Shown here piece after piece: positions 33,283 through 41,658 of a stretch of DNA of 64,000 nucleotides (position 1 is its first letter; every line of letters begins with the position of its first letter). The stretch is taken from contig NZ_JACAXB010000031.1 in assembly GCF_013391415.1 (NCBI RefSeq), positions 62,001 through 126,000 of the forward strand, read 5' to 3'. The translations under genes and the position numbers were made by a program. This stretch comes from Aquitalea sp. LB_tupeE (GTDB taxonomy: Bacteria; Pseudomonadota; Gammaproteobacteria; Burkholderiales; Chromobacteriaceae). The notes below the pieces were generated by a model that saw nothing but the letters and a program-made list of their open reading frames with translations, did no database searches and was not told the DNA's origin.

Positions 33283-34350
33283 ATGTTTTATCAGGAATCC
33301 GGGCAGTTCAGCACCCGCTACCGGCAGGATGGCCGCGCACTGCGACTGTGGCAGCAGCGTGCCGCACTGTGGGCCTTGCTGTTGCTGGCCTTCGGCCTGT
33401 TGCCCTTTATTGGCAACGACTACTGGTTCAGCGCCATTCTGATTCCGTTTCTGGTGTTGTCACTGGCCGGTCTGGGGCTGAACCTGCTCACTGGCTATGC
33501 CGGCCAGCTGTCGCTGGGTTCGGCCGCTTTCATGGCGGTGGGGGCATTTGCCAGCTACAAGCTGCAATTCCTGCTGCCGGGTCTGCCGCTCTTGCTCAGC
33601 TTTGTCGCCGGAGGCGTGGTGGCAGCGATAGTGGGAGTGGTGTTCGGCCTGCCCAGCCTGCGCATCAAGGGCTTTTATCTGTTGGTGTCCACGCTGGCGG
33701 CACAGTTTTTTGTCGAATGGCTGCTCACCAAGTTTGCCTGGTTCTCCAACGGTAACGAATCCGGCGTCATCACCGCGCCGCCGCTGCTGGTGGCCGGTCA
33801 CGATTTCGGTAGCCCGGCCGGGCGTTACCTGCTGACGCTCAGCGTGGTGCTGCCCCTGTTTGTGCTGGCGGCCAATCTGGTACGCAGCAGCCTGGGCCGA
33901 AACTGGATGGCGGTGCGTGATATGGACACTGCCGCCGCGGTGATCGGCATCCCCATCCTGCGCACCAAATTGCTGGCCTTTGCCATCAGCTCTTTCATTC
34001 TGGGGGTGGCCGGTTCCCTGTGGGCGTTTACCTATCTGGGCACGGTGGAGCCGCATGGCTTCGACCTCAGCCGCTCGTTCCAGGTGCTGTTCATCATCAT
34101 CCTGGGCGGCATGGGCAGCATTCTGGGCAACTTTCTTGGCGCGGCCTTCATCGTGCTGCTGCCCATCGTGCTGTCCATCCTGTCCGGCAGCTTGCTCAGC
34201 GGCGTGTTACCCGCCGGGCAACTGGAGAACCTGCAAAAAATCATCTTCGGCGTGCTGATCATCCTGTTCCTGATCAAGGAGCCGGACGGTCTGGCGCGGC
34301 TGTGGCAAGGCTGGCGCGCGCGCGCCCGGCTGTGGCCACTGCGTTTCTGA
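33283..34350 (+). CDS. Branched-chain-type ABC permease (LivM-like), operon 1
   Basis: 355 residues. Landmarks: LAGLGLNLLTGYAGQLSLGS, AAFMAVGAFASYKLQFLLPG, LRIKGFYLLVSTLAAQFFVE, SSLGRNWMAVRDMDTAAAVI, VLFIIILGGMGSILGNFLGA. A cytoplasmic N-terminal extension of about 25 residues precedes the first membrane helix. It pairs with the LivH-like permease; AAGGAG ribosome site. Confidence 0.92.
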   Translation: MFYQESGQFSTRYRQDGRALRLWQQRAALWALLLLAFGLLPFIGNDYWFSAILIPFLVLSLAGLGLNLLTGYAGQLSLGSAAFMAVGAFASYKLQFLLPGLPLLLSFVAGGVVAAIVGVVFGLPSLRIKGFYLLVSTLAAQFFVEWLLTKFAWFSNGNESGVITAPPLLVAGHDFGSPAGRYLLTLSVVLPLFVLAANLVRSSLGRNWMAVRDMDTAAAVIGIPILRTKLLAFAISSFILGVAGSLWAFTYLGTVEPHGFDLSRSFQVLFIIILGGMGSILGNFLGAAFIVLLPIVLSILSGSLLSGVLPAGQLENLQKIIFGVLIILFLIKEPDGLARLWQGWRARARLWPLRF

Positions 34351-34411
34351 GCGTTTTGTCTTGTTGTTTCCGTTAGCAGTTTTGTCTACTGAACCAGGGA
34401 GTTTAACCATA

Positions 34412-35746
34412 ATGAAAAATCATCTGCACACACTGAAAGGGGCGGTCGTACTGGCATTGGGCCTGGCGGCAGCATCGGCCACGGCACAGGCTGGCGGCGA
34501 GCAGTATTTCCCGCTGCAAAGCTACCGCGTGGGGCCGTATGCGGCTGGCGGTACCGGTTTTTTTGGCGGCTTTATTGATTATTTGCAGTACGTGAATATC
34601 AAGGAAGGCGGCGTCAACGGTGTCAAGCTCAGCTGGAGTGAGTGCGAAACCGAATACGTGGTGGAAAAAGGGGTGGAATGCTACGAGCGCCTGAAAAAAG
34701 GCCTGAACGGCGCCCCGGCGGCTGCTACCAACCCGCTGTCGGTGGGCATTGCCTATGCCACTCTGGAGCGCTCCACCGCCGACAAGCTGCCGCTGATCAC
34801 CATCAACCACGGCCGTACCGACTCCACCGACGGCAGCGTGTTTCCTTATGTTTTCCCGCTGCAGCTGAACCCGTATTCCGAGGTGTCGGCCATCATCAAC
34901 TACATCGGCCAGAAGTCCGGTGGCCTTGCCAAGCTCAAGGGCAAGAAGATTGCCGTGCTCTACCACGGCTCGCCCTATGGCAAGGAAACCAATCCCATCC
35001 TGGAATTGCTGTCGAAGAAATACGGCTTCCAGCTGGTGTCGCTGGAAGTGCCGCACCCGGGTAACGAGCAGCAGTCGCAATGGCTGACCATCCGCCAGCA
35101 AAAACCGGACTGGGTAATCCTGCGCGGCTGGGGCGTAATGAACCCGGTGGCACTGAAAACCGCGCAGAAAACCGGTTATCCGGCTGACCACATCATCGGC
35201 AATATCTGGAGCAATTCGGAAGAAGACGCCGCCCCGGCCGGTGCCGCTGCCAAGGGTTTCATCTCCATCACTACGCACCCGTCCGGCACCCAGTTCCCGG
35301 TGCTGCAAGGCATCAAGAAAACCGTGCTGGATGCAGGCAAGGGCAATCTGGCCGACGCCAAGCGCTTTGGCACCGTGTATTACAACCTGGGCGTGGTCAA
35401 CGGCATCCTGAACGTGGAAGCCGTGCGCCTGGCGCAGGCCAAATTCGGCAAGAAACCGCTGACTGGTGAACAGGTGCGCTGGGGCTTCGAGCATCTGCAC
35501 TTTGACGACAAGCGGCTGAAGGAAGTGGGCGCGCTGGGCCTGTTGCAACCGCTGCAACTGAGTTGCGCCGACCACGAAGGCGGCGGCGCGGTGCGCTTCC
35601 AGCAGTGGGACGGCCAGCAGTGGAAGGTGATTTCGCCGTGGGTACAGGCCGACCGCAAGCTGCTGCGTCCCATCATCGAGGACTCCTCGCACAAGTACGC
35701 CAAGGAAAAGGGCATCACCCCGCGCGATTGCAGCAAGGAATCGTGA
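34412..35746 (+). CDS. Branched-chain-type ABC substrate-binding protein, operon 1
   Basis: 444 residues with a Sec signal peptide (GAVVLALGLAAASATAQAGG) and no lipobox. It is longer than LivK (about 370) and of the subgroup that travels with acyl-CoA-ligase Liv operons: YRVGPYAAGGTGFFGGFIDY, GVNGVKLSWSECETEYVVEK, LPLITINHGRTDSTDGSVFP, KIAVLYHGSPYGKETNPILE, PSGTQFPVLQGIKKTVLDAG. A hydrophilic C-terminal segment ends RDCSKES. The start at 34412 follows CAGGGAG. A terminator-like hairpin lies between it and livF. Confidence 0.9.
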   Translation: MKNHLHTLKGAVVLALGLAAASATAQAGGEQYFPLQSYRVGPYAAGGTGFFGGFIDYLQYVNIKEGGVNGVKLSWSECETEYVVEKGVECYERLKKGLNGAPAAATNPLSVGIAYATLERSTADKLPLITINHGRTDSTDGSVFPYVFPLQLNPYSEVSAIINYIGQKSGGLAKLKGKKIAVLYHGSPYGKETNPILELLSKKYGFQLVSLEVPHPGNEQQSQWLTIRQQKPDWVILRGWGVMNPVALKTAQKTGYPADHIIGNIWSNSEEDAAPAGAAAKGFISITTHPSGTQFPVLQGIKKTVLDAGKGNLADAKRFGTVYYNLGVVNGILNVEAVRLAQAKFGKKPLTGEQVRWGFEHLHFDDKRLKEVGALGLLQPLQLSCADHEGGGAVRFQQWDGQQWKVISPWVQADRKLLRPIIEDSSHKYAKEKGITPRDCSKES

Positions 35747-35765
35747 TGGTCTGAGCCCGTCCATG

Positions 35766-35794
35766 CCCGGCGCGGCTAGCTGCGCCGGGTTTTT
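35766..35794 (+). terminator. Hairpin with T tract between substrate-binding protein and livF
   Basis: CCCGGCGC / GCGCCGGG with an eight-base loop and TTTTT. It has full terminator form inside the operon, so livF may receive less transcript than the genes before it or have its own promoter. Confidence 0.75.
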
Positions 35795-35829
35795 GTCACC
35801 CGGTGTTTGACGGATTGCGGAGTTGAATC

Positions 35830-36585
35830 ATGAGCCAGCCCTTACTACAGGTGGAAGGCATTCAGGTGGTGTACAACCAGGCCATTCTGGCCGTGGGCAG
35901 TGTTTCCTTGCAGGTGGACGCGGGGCAGATCGTGGCCTTGCTGGGGGCCAATGGGGCAGGCAAGAGCAGCACGCTCAAGGCTATTGCCGGGCTGGTGGCA
36001 GCCGAGCGCGGCTGCCTGCAACAAGGGCGCATTGTCTATGACGGGCAGGATGTCAGCCATACCGCCCCGCATGAGCTGGTACAGCGCGGGCTGGTGCAGG
36101 TACTGGAAGGGCGGCATTGCTTTGCCCACCTGAGCGTGGAAGAAAACCTGCTGACCGGTGCTTTTGCGCGCAAGCCCAGCCGCGCAGCCTTGCAGCAGGA
36201 TCTGGACCGTATCTACCAGTATTTCCCGCGTCTGAAAGAACGCCGCCGTTCGCAAGCGGGCTATACATCGGGTGGCGAGCAGCAGATGGTGGCCATAGGC
36301 CGTGCGCTGATGGCCGCGCCACGGCTGGTGTTGCTGGATGAGCCATCCATGGGCCTGGCCCCGAAAATCGTCGAGGAGATTTTCGAGATATTGCAAGCGC
36401 TGAACCGGCAGGAAGGGGTGAGCTTCTTGCTGGCCGAGCAGAACGCCAACCTGGCCTTGCATTACAGCCATCAGGCCTATCTGCTGGAAAACGGCCATGT
36501 GGCGCTCTCCGGCAGTTCGACCAAGCTGGCCGCGCGTGAAGACGTACACCAGTTCTATCTGGGCGGCAGTGTCGAGGCGGCCTGA
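35830..36585 (+). CDS. Branched-chain-type ABC importer ATPase (LivF-like), operon 1
   Basis: 251 residues. Walker A GANGAGKSS, EGRHCFAHLSVEENLLTGAF, signature TSGGEQQMVAIGRALMAAPR, Walker B LVLLDEPSMGLAPKIVEEIF and LAEQNANLALHYSHQAYLLE are all present. It is the second ATPase of the importer. The ribosome site GCGGAG lies ten bases before the ATG. Confidence 0.92.
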   Translation: MSQPLLQVEGIQVVYNQAILAVGSVSLQVDAGQIVALLGANGAGKSSTLKAIAGLVAAERGCLQQGRIVYDGQDVSHTAPHELVQRGLVQVLEGRHCFAHLSVEENLLTGAFARKPSRAALQQDLDRIYQYFPRLKERRRSQAGYTSGGEQQMVAIGRALMAAPRLVLLDEPSMGLAPKIVEEIFEILQALNRQEGVSFLLAEQNANLALHYSHQAYLLENGHVALSGSSTKLAAREDVHQFYLGGSVEAA

Positions 36586-36708
36586 GGGCTGTTGCGGCAC
36601 AGCCAAGGGCTTGATATTCAAATCAGTTTTTCTTGGTTCGCAAGATCATTGTCATGGCATATCGTGAAGCTTCCCGGCACCCCTGTGGTGCCGCTTTACG
36701 GAGATGTC

Positions 36709-37770
36709 ATGCCAAGCCCTCTTACCCTGCCCATTATCGACTTCAGCCTGTTCGATGGCAGCCCGGAACAACGTCAGCAGCTGCTGCAACAACTACGTGG
36801 TGCGGCACGTGACCACGGTTTCTTTTATCTGGTAGGCCATGGTATTGCCGCTGACAAGGTGACGGCACTGCGCCAGGCATCGCGCGCATTCTTTGCCCTG
36901 CCGGAAGAGGACAAGCTGGCCATCGACATGGAAAACTCGCCGCATTTTCGTGGCTATACCCGTGCTGGCGAAGAACGTACCCGCGGTGCTGCTGACTGGC
37001 GCGAACAACTGGATATCGGTGCCGAACGTCCCCCGCGGCCGGACCTGGCAGCGCAGGGGCCGTGGTGGCGTCTGCAAGGCCCCAATCAATGGCCGACCGC
37101 CTTGCCGCAGCTCAAAGCGGTGCTGCTGGACTGGCAGCAGGAAACCACCCGGCTTTCCATCCAGTTGCTGCGCGCCTTTGCCGAAGCCTTGCAACAACCG
37201 GTCGATATTTTCGACGATGCCTTTGTAGAGGCTCCGGTGCAGCATCTGAAAATCATCGGCTATCCGGGCAGCCCGCAAGGTGCGGCCGGGCAGGGCGTGG
37301 GGCCGCACAAGGACGGCGGCTTCCTCACCCTGCTGCTGCAAGACGACAATCAGGACGGTCTGCAAGTGGAGAGCGAGCAGGGCTGGATTGATGCCCCGTC
37401 CTTGCCGGGCAGCTTCATCGTCAATATCGGTGAATCGCTGGAAATGGCATCCGATGGCTACCTGCGGGCCAATGTGCATCGCGTGCTGAGCCCGCCGCAA
37501 GGCAAGGACCGCTTGTCCGTGGCCTTTTTCCTCGGCCCGCGGCTGGATGCCACCATTCCGCTGCTGCAACTGCCAGCCGGGCTGGCCGCCGAAGCACGCG
37601 GCCCGGAGGCCGACCCGGACAACCCGCTGTTTTACCGGATTGGTGACAACTATCTCAAAGGACGTCTGCGCTCCCATCCCAAAGTGGCCGTCCGACACCA
37701 TGCCGACCTGCTTTCCCCGCAAGCATTGCAGGCAGCTTCCCTTCCCACCACCGCAGGAGAATATGCATGA
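36709..37770 (+). CDS. 2OG-Fe(II) oxygenase, isopenicillin N synthase family
   Basis: 353 residues. The N-terminal DIOX_N region shows LPIIDFSLFDGSPEQRQQLL and RDHGFFYLVGHGIAADKVTA; the core has the iron facial triad H200-x-D202 (GPHKDGGFLTLLLQDD) and H257 (ANVHRVLS), and the 2-oxoglutarate contact R268-x-S270. These enzymes couple 2-oxoglutarate decarboxylation to substrate oxidation. Its ATGA overlap with the metQ3 gene implies that its substrate is imported by that protein. The start at 36709 has a TACGGAG site; upstream residues in the frame do not look like family sequence. Confidence 0.9.
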   Translation: MPSPLTLPIIDFSLFDGSPEQRQQLLQQLRGAARDHGFFYLVGHGIAADKVTALRQASRAFFALPEEDKLAIDMENSPHFRGYTRAGEERTRGAADWREQLDIGAERPPRPDLAAQGPWWRLQGPNQWPTALPQLKAVLLDWQQETTRLSIQLLRAFAEALQQPVDIFDDAFVEAPVQHLKIIGYPGSPQGAAGQGVGPHKDGGFLTLLLQDDNQDGLQVESEQGWIDAPSLPGSFIVNIGESLEMASDGYLRANVHRVLSPPQGKDRLSVAFFLGPRLDATIPLLQLPAGLAAEARGPEADPDNPLFYRIGDNYLKGRLRSHPKVAVRHHADLLSPQALQAASLPTTAGEYA

Positions 37771-38546
37771 AACGCGCAAGCCTCTGGCTGGCCTTGTTTG
37801 GCCTGGCCGCCAGCCTCCCCGCCCACGCCGAAGTACTCACCATCGGTGCCGAAGCCGTCCCGCACGCCGAGATTCTGGAACACGTCAAACCGGCGCTGGC
37901 CAAGCAGGGCATTGAGTTGAAAGTAAAAGTGTTCAGCAATGGCCTGCAGGAAAACCTGGCCGTGGCTGGCAAGGAAATCGACGCCAATTACTTCCAGCAT
38001 CAGCCCTTTCTGGATAGCTTCAACAAGTCCAAGGGCACCCGACTGGTGAGCGTGGCGGCCATTCACGTGGAGCCGTTCGGGGCTTATTCGCACAAGGTCC
38101 ACAAGGTTAGCGAGCTGCCGGATGGTGCCACCATTGCCATTCCCAACGACCCGTCCAATACCGGCCGCGCCTTGTTGCTGCTGCACAAGCAGGGCCTGAT
38201 CAGCCTGAAGGACCCGGCCAACATCCTGTCCGGTGCGCGTGATATCAGCAGCAACCCGCACCATTTCAAGATCAAGGAACTGGAAGCCGCCACCCTGCCA
38301 CGCGTGCTGGACCAGGTGGACATTGCGCTGATCAATACCAACTACGCGTTGCAAGGCGGGCTGAAACCCAAGCGGGATGCGCTGTTCAGCGAAGGCAGCC
38401 AGTCGCCTTACGCCAATGTCATTGTGTCGCGCGAGGACAACCGCAGCAGCCCGGCGCTGAAAAAGCTGGTGGCAGCGCTGTCCACTGACGACGTGCGCCA
38501 GTTTATCGACCAGCGTTACCAGGGGGCGGTGGTGCCGGTGTTCTGA
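37767..38546 (+). CDS. metQ: MetQ/NlpA family substrate-binding protein (copy 3)
   Basis: 259 residues. Signal peptide MKRASLWLALFGLAASLPAH then AEVLTIGAEAVPHAEILEHV; DANYFQHQPFLDSFNKSKGT, HVEPFGAYSHKVHKVSELPD, IAIPNDPSNTGRALLLLHKQ and LINTNYALQGGLKP follow. It is nearer to canonical MetQ (PHAEIL, INTNYA) than copies 1 and 2, which read DLAQGYP where this reads ALINTNYAL. It has no local MetNI, so it may use MetNI at 4646-6425. It is coupled to the oxygenase before it by ATGA. Confidence 0.92.
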   Translation: MKRASLWLALFGLAASLPAHAEVLTIGAEAVPHAEILEHVKPALAKQGIELKVKVFSNGLQENLAVAGKEIDANYFQHQPFLDSFNKSKGTRLVSVAAIHVEPFGAYSHKVHKVSELPDGATIAIPNDPSNTGRALLLLHKQGLISLKDPANILSGARDISSNPHHFKIKELEAATLPRVLDQVDIALINTNYALQGGLKPKRDALFSEGSQSPYANVIVSREDNRSSPALKKLVAALSTDDVRQFIDQRYQGAVVPVF

Positions 38547-38552
38547 CACTGC

Positions 38553-38608
38553 GCATCTGCAATACCGGCAGATGCAAGAAAGGCGTCTCCCTTACGGCGG
38601 ACGCCTTT
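38553..38608. terminator. Two hairpins between convergent metQ3 and cystine-type ABC genes
   Basis: First GCATCTGC / GCAGATGC (38553-38575), then AAAGGCGTC / GACGCCTTT (38579-38608) followed by GTTTTGTT. The second has terminator form for the plus strand and probably serves both directions. Confidence 0.75.
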
Positions 38609-38634
38609 GTTTTGTTGACTGGCAGCGCAGGGTG

Positions 38635-39399
38635 TTACCAGTCTTCCGGCAGGCCTTCCGTCAGCGTGGAGACATAGCTGGCGGTACGCGGGTTTTGCGG
38701 CTGCAAAAACAGCTGGCGGCTGCTGCCTTGCTCCACGATGCGGCCATCTTCCAGAAACACCACGGTGTCGGCAAGCGTGGCGGCCAGTCGCAGGTCGTGG
38801 GTGGCAATCAGCATGGTCATCTTGTTGGCAGCAAGTTGGCGCAGTACGGCCACCACTTCGCTGGCCAGCTCCGGGTCCAGTGCCGAGGTGGGTTCGTCAC
38901 ACAGCAGCAGGCCGGGGGACTGGGCCAGTGCACGGGCAATGGCCACCCGTTGCTGCTGGCCACCGGACAGGGTGCCGGGCCAGGCATCCGCCTTGTGCGC
39001 CATGCCCACTTGCTGCAGCAGTTCGCGCGCGCGCGCCTCTGCCTGGCTGCGTGGCCATTTCTTCACCACCAGCAGGCCTTCCATCACGTTTTCCAGCGCG
39101 GTGCGGTGCGGAAACAGCTGGAAGTTCTGGAACACCATGCCGGTTTGCAGGCGCAGGCGATGAATGTCCTGACGGCCCGGCTGCGCATGGCCATGGCCAA
39201 ACTGCAGGCTGGCATCGCCCAGGGTAATCTGCCCGGCGCTGGGGGTTTCCAGCAGGTTGATGCAACGCAGCAGGGTGCTCTTGCCACTGCCGGACGGGCC
39301 GATCAGCGCCGTCACCTGGCCGGGTGGCACCTGCAGCGACACGTCCTTGAGCACATGCTGGTTGCCAAAATGCTTGTCGATATTGTGCAGTTGAATCAT
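38635..39399 (-). CDS. tcyN: Polar amino-acid (cystine-type) ABC importer ATPase
   Basis: 254 residues. IGPSGSGKSTLLRCINLLET (Walker A), [60 protein letters not shown] and MLIATHDLRLA (H-loop) mark the polar amino-acid uptake group. The ATG overlaps the permease stop by ATGA, with AGGAG upstream. The cystine assignment comes from the partner binding protein; other polar amino acids remain possible. Confidence 0.82.
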   Translation of the reverse strand: MIQLHNIDKHFGNQHVLKDVSLQVPPGQVTALIGPSGSGKSTLLRCINLLETPSAGQITLGDASLQFGHGHAQPGRQDIHRLRLQTGMVFQNFQLFPHRTALENVMEGLLVVKKWPRSQAEARARELLQQVGMAHKADAWPGTLSGGQQQRVAIARALAQSPGLLLCDEPTSALDPELASEVVAVLRQLAANKMTMLIATHDLRLAATLADTVVFLEDGRIVEQGSSRQLFLQPQNPRTASYVSTLTEGLPEDW

Positions 39400-40076
39400 T
39401 TCGTCTCCTGGGCCTGGTGCAGGTGCTGGCCAAAGCGGGCTTCCAGCTTTTGCTGGCCGGCGGACAGCACGGAGCTGAACACCAGGTAGATCAGTGCAGT
39501 TTCGGTATACAGGATCAGCGGTTCATAGGTGACCGAGGCAATGCGCTGCGCGGCCTGGAAGATTTCCGGCACGGTCAGCACCGCGGCCAGCGAGGTGTCC
39601 TTGATCAGCGAGATGAAGGTATTGGCCAAGGGCGGCACGGCTACGCGGCTGGCTTGCGGCAGGATGGTGCGGCGCATGGCCTGGGCCCAGGTCAGACCGA
39701 TGGAATAAGCCGCTTCCCATTGGCCGCGCGGAACCGCCAGCAGGGCGGCGCGAATCACTTCCGAGGTGTAGGCCCCGACATTCAACGAAAAGCCGATGAC
39801 AGCGGCGGGCAAGGGGTCGAACACGATGCCGGCCTTGGGCAGGCCGTAAAAAATCAGGAACAGCTGCACCAGCAAGGGCGTGCCACGAATCAGCCACACA
39901 TAAAAGCGAAAGCCGTCCGCCAGCGGCTTGGGGCCATACAGCCGCACCAGCGCGGTGACAAAGCCCAGCGACAGGCCACAGGCAAAGGACAGCAGGGTAA
40001 GCGGTACGGTGAACACCAGCCCGGCATACAGCAGCGACGGCAGTGATTCCACCATCAGTTTCAACCATTCAGGCAT
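39396..40076 (-). CDS. tcyL: Polar amino-acid (cystine-type) ABC permease
   Basis: 226 residues with five hydrophobic segments. Landmarks: LTLLSFACGLSLGFVTALVR, WLIRGTPLLVQLFLIFYGLP, VGAYTSEVIRAALLAVPRGQ, WEAAYSIGLTWAQAMRRTIL, PQASRVAVPPLANTFISLIK, DTSLAAVLTVPEIFQAAQRI. It is the single permease of the system and would act as a homodimer. A terminator-like hairpin separates it from the binding-protein gene upstream. Confidence 0.85.
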   Translation of the reverse strand: MPEWLKLMVESLPSLLYAGLVFTVPLTLLSFACGLSLGFVTALVRLYGPKPLADGFRFYVWLIRGTPLLVQLFLIFYGLPKAGIVFDPLPAAVIGFSLNVGAYTSEVIRAALLAVPRGQWEAAYSIGLTWAQAMRRTILPQASRVAVPPLANTFISLIKDTSLAAVLTVPEIFQAAQRIASVTYEPLILYTETALIYLVFSSVLSAGQQKLEARFGQHLHQAQETK

Positions 40077-40109
40077 GTGCCGACTCCATGATTGTTATTG
40101 TGCGGTACC

Positions 40110-40138
40110 AAAAAACTTGCCCCGTAGAACGGGGCAAG
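40110..40138 (-). terminator. Terminator-like hairpin between cystine-binding protein and permease
   Basis: On the minus strand CTTGCCCC / GGGGCAAG with a seven-base loop is followed by TTTTTT. It lies within the operon, after the binding-protein gene, and would leave more transcript for that gene than for the membrane parts. Confidence 0.75.
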
Positions 40139-40165
40139 CGGGCATACCGTGTAAGGCGGTATCGC

Positions 40166-40924
40166 TCAGTGCGATACGTCTTCGCCAAAGTATTTGAAGG
40201 AAATTTTCTGGTATGTGCCGTCTGTCTTGATGTCAGCCAAGGCCTTGTTGATGGCGGCTTGCAGCTGCGGGTTGCCCTTGCGGAAAATGATGCCGGAGAA
40301 GTCGGCGTCCTTTTCGGTGGCGGCAATGCGTAGCTTGGAGTTGGGCTGGTGCTTTTTGTAATCCAGGAAGGACAGGCTGTCGTTGATGGTGGCATCCACG
40401 CGGCCGGAGGCCAGCAGTTCCAGCGAATCGTTAAAGCCTTGTACAGGCACCACTTCGGCACCGAAGGATTGCGCCAGCTTGCCGAAGTTGCTGGTCAGGG
40501 TGTTGGCGGACTTCTTGCCCTTGAGGTCGGCAAAGCTCTTGATCGGGCTGTTGCCATTCACGATCAGCGCGGCCTTGGAGGCGATGTAGGCATTGGAAAA
40601 GTCGTACTTGGCCTTGCGGGCGTCGGTGATGGACACCTCGTTGGCCACCGCGTCGTAACGGTTGGCATCCAGGCCGGCAATCAGGCCGTCCCATTTGCCT
40701 TCGATGAATTCGGCTTTCACGCCCAGCTTGGCGGCTACGGCCTGGGCAATTTCCACATCAAAACCCACCAGCTTGCCGCTGGCATCGTGATAGGTAAACG
40801 GGGCGTAAGTGCCTTCGGTACCCACACGGATGACACCGGCGGATTTGATCTTGGCCAGGTCTTCGGCGGCAGCAAGGCCCGGCAGAATGGCGGCGAGCAG
40901 GGCGGCAATGGCAAATCGTTTCAC
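40166..40924 (-). CDS. tcyJ: Cystine-type ABC substrate-binding protein
   Basis: 252 residues, starting at GTG with an AGGAG site. Signal peptide MKRFAIAALLAAILPGLAAA, then GVIRVGTEGTYAPFTYHDAS, GKLVGFDVEIAQAVAAKLGV, GKWDGLIAGLDANRYDAVAN, ISFKYFGEDVSH. The EGTYAPFTYHD..GKLVGFDVE..KWDGLIAGLD pattern resembles the cystine-binding protein FliY/TcyJ. It adds a further sulfur source to the island. Confidence 0.85.
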   Translation of the reverse strand: MKRFAIAALLAAILPGLAAAEDLAKIKSAGVIRVGTEGTYAPFTYHDASGKLVGFDVEIAQAVAAKLGVKAEFIEGKWDGLIAGLDANRYDAVANEVSITDARKAKYDFSNAYIASKAALIVNGNSPIKSFADLKGKKSANTLTSNFGKLAQSFGAEVVPVQGFNDSLELLASGRVDATINDSLSFLDYKKHQPNSKLRIAATEKDADFSGIIFRKGNPQLQAAINKALADIKTDGTYQKISFKYFGEDVSH

Positions 40925-41157
40925 AATGTACTCCTGGCTGTTGTTTTGTTTGTCGTCCCGCCATCCGGCGGTCTGGAAGGACTATAACAAGCCAGGCTTA
41001 TTCTCAATAAACAAGAATTTCCACATTGATTATCAGAAAAGTGAATAAAGAACATGCGATTTTGCGCGGGATAGGCAGGCCGGATGCACGGGCTAAGTCT
41101 ACAGGCCGGTGCGGCCCGGCAAGCAGGCCTGCCTGGATTAACAGGCAGGCTGGTAGT

Positions 41158-41658
41158 TCAGAGGCTGATCATCACACTGACCGGCAGTTGTACTTCGTCG
41201 CAGTTGGGGCTGCTGCCATCGCGGTCCAGTACCAGAAAGTCGCAGGGCTGGTGTAGCGCCAGCAAGGGGTGGTGCCACACGCCTGCGGCATAGTTGACGC
41301 CTTGTTGCGGACTGGCCAGAAAAACCCGGATGGTGTCCGCGCTGGGCGGCGCGCCGGGGGGCGCCACCACCACCAGATAAGGCTGACCGGACAGCGGCAT
41401 GAAGGCCTGGCTGCCATGCGGGTGGCGCTCCATCATGCACACTTCAAACGGCAGCTTACGTGGCTGGCCACGAAAGATACTGACCATCAGGCGGCCATCC
41501 GGCCCGGCATCCAGCCGTGCCAGGTCGTGAAAGCGCATGGTATTGCCACCATTGATGGCAAACTGCCGCGCTTCCGGGCCCGCTTCCATCACCTCACCAA
41601 AGGGCCGGAAGGCCGTTGCCGTCAGGGCTTCGGCACGGTGCAGGGTGGCGCTTCTCAT
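41158..41658 (-). CDS. allA: Ureidoglycolate lyase
   Basis: 166 residues, the AllA length. Landmarks: LTATAFRPFGEVMEAGPE, RPRKLPFEVCMMERHPHGSQ (as GQPRKLPFEVCMMERHPHGS), AFMPLSGQPYLVVVAPPGAP, VNYAAGVWHHPLLALHQPCD and DFLVLDRDG. It splits ureidoglycolate to glyoxylate and urea. The start at 41658 overlaps the allantoicase stop (ATGA); the longer open frame upstream is the allantoicase gene read in another frame. It ends the operon that starts with the GntR-controlled importer. Confidence 0.93.
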   Translation of the reverse strand: MRSATLHRAEALTATAFRPFGEVMEAGPEARQFAINGGNTMRFHDLARLDAGPDGRLMVSIFRGQPRKLPFEVCMMERHPHGSQAFMPLSGQPYLVVVAPPGAPPSADTIRVFLASPQQGVNYAAGVWHHPLLALHQPCDFLVLDRDGSSPNCDEVQLPVSVMISL

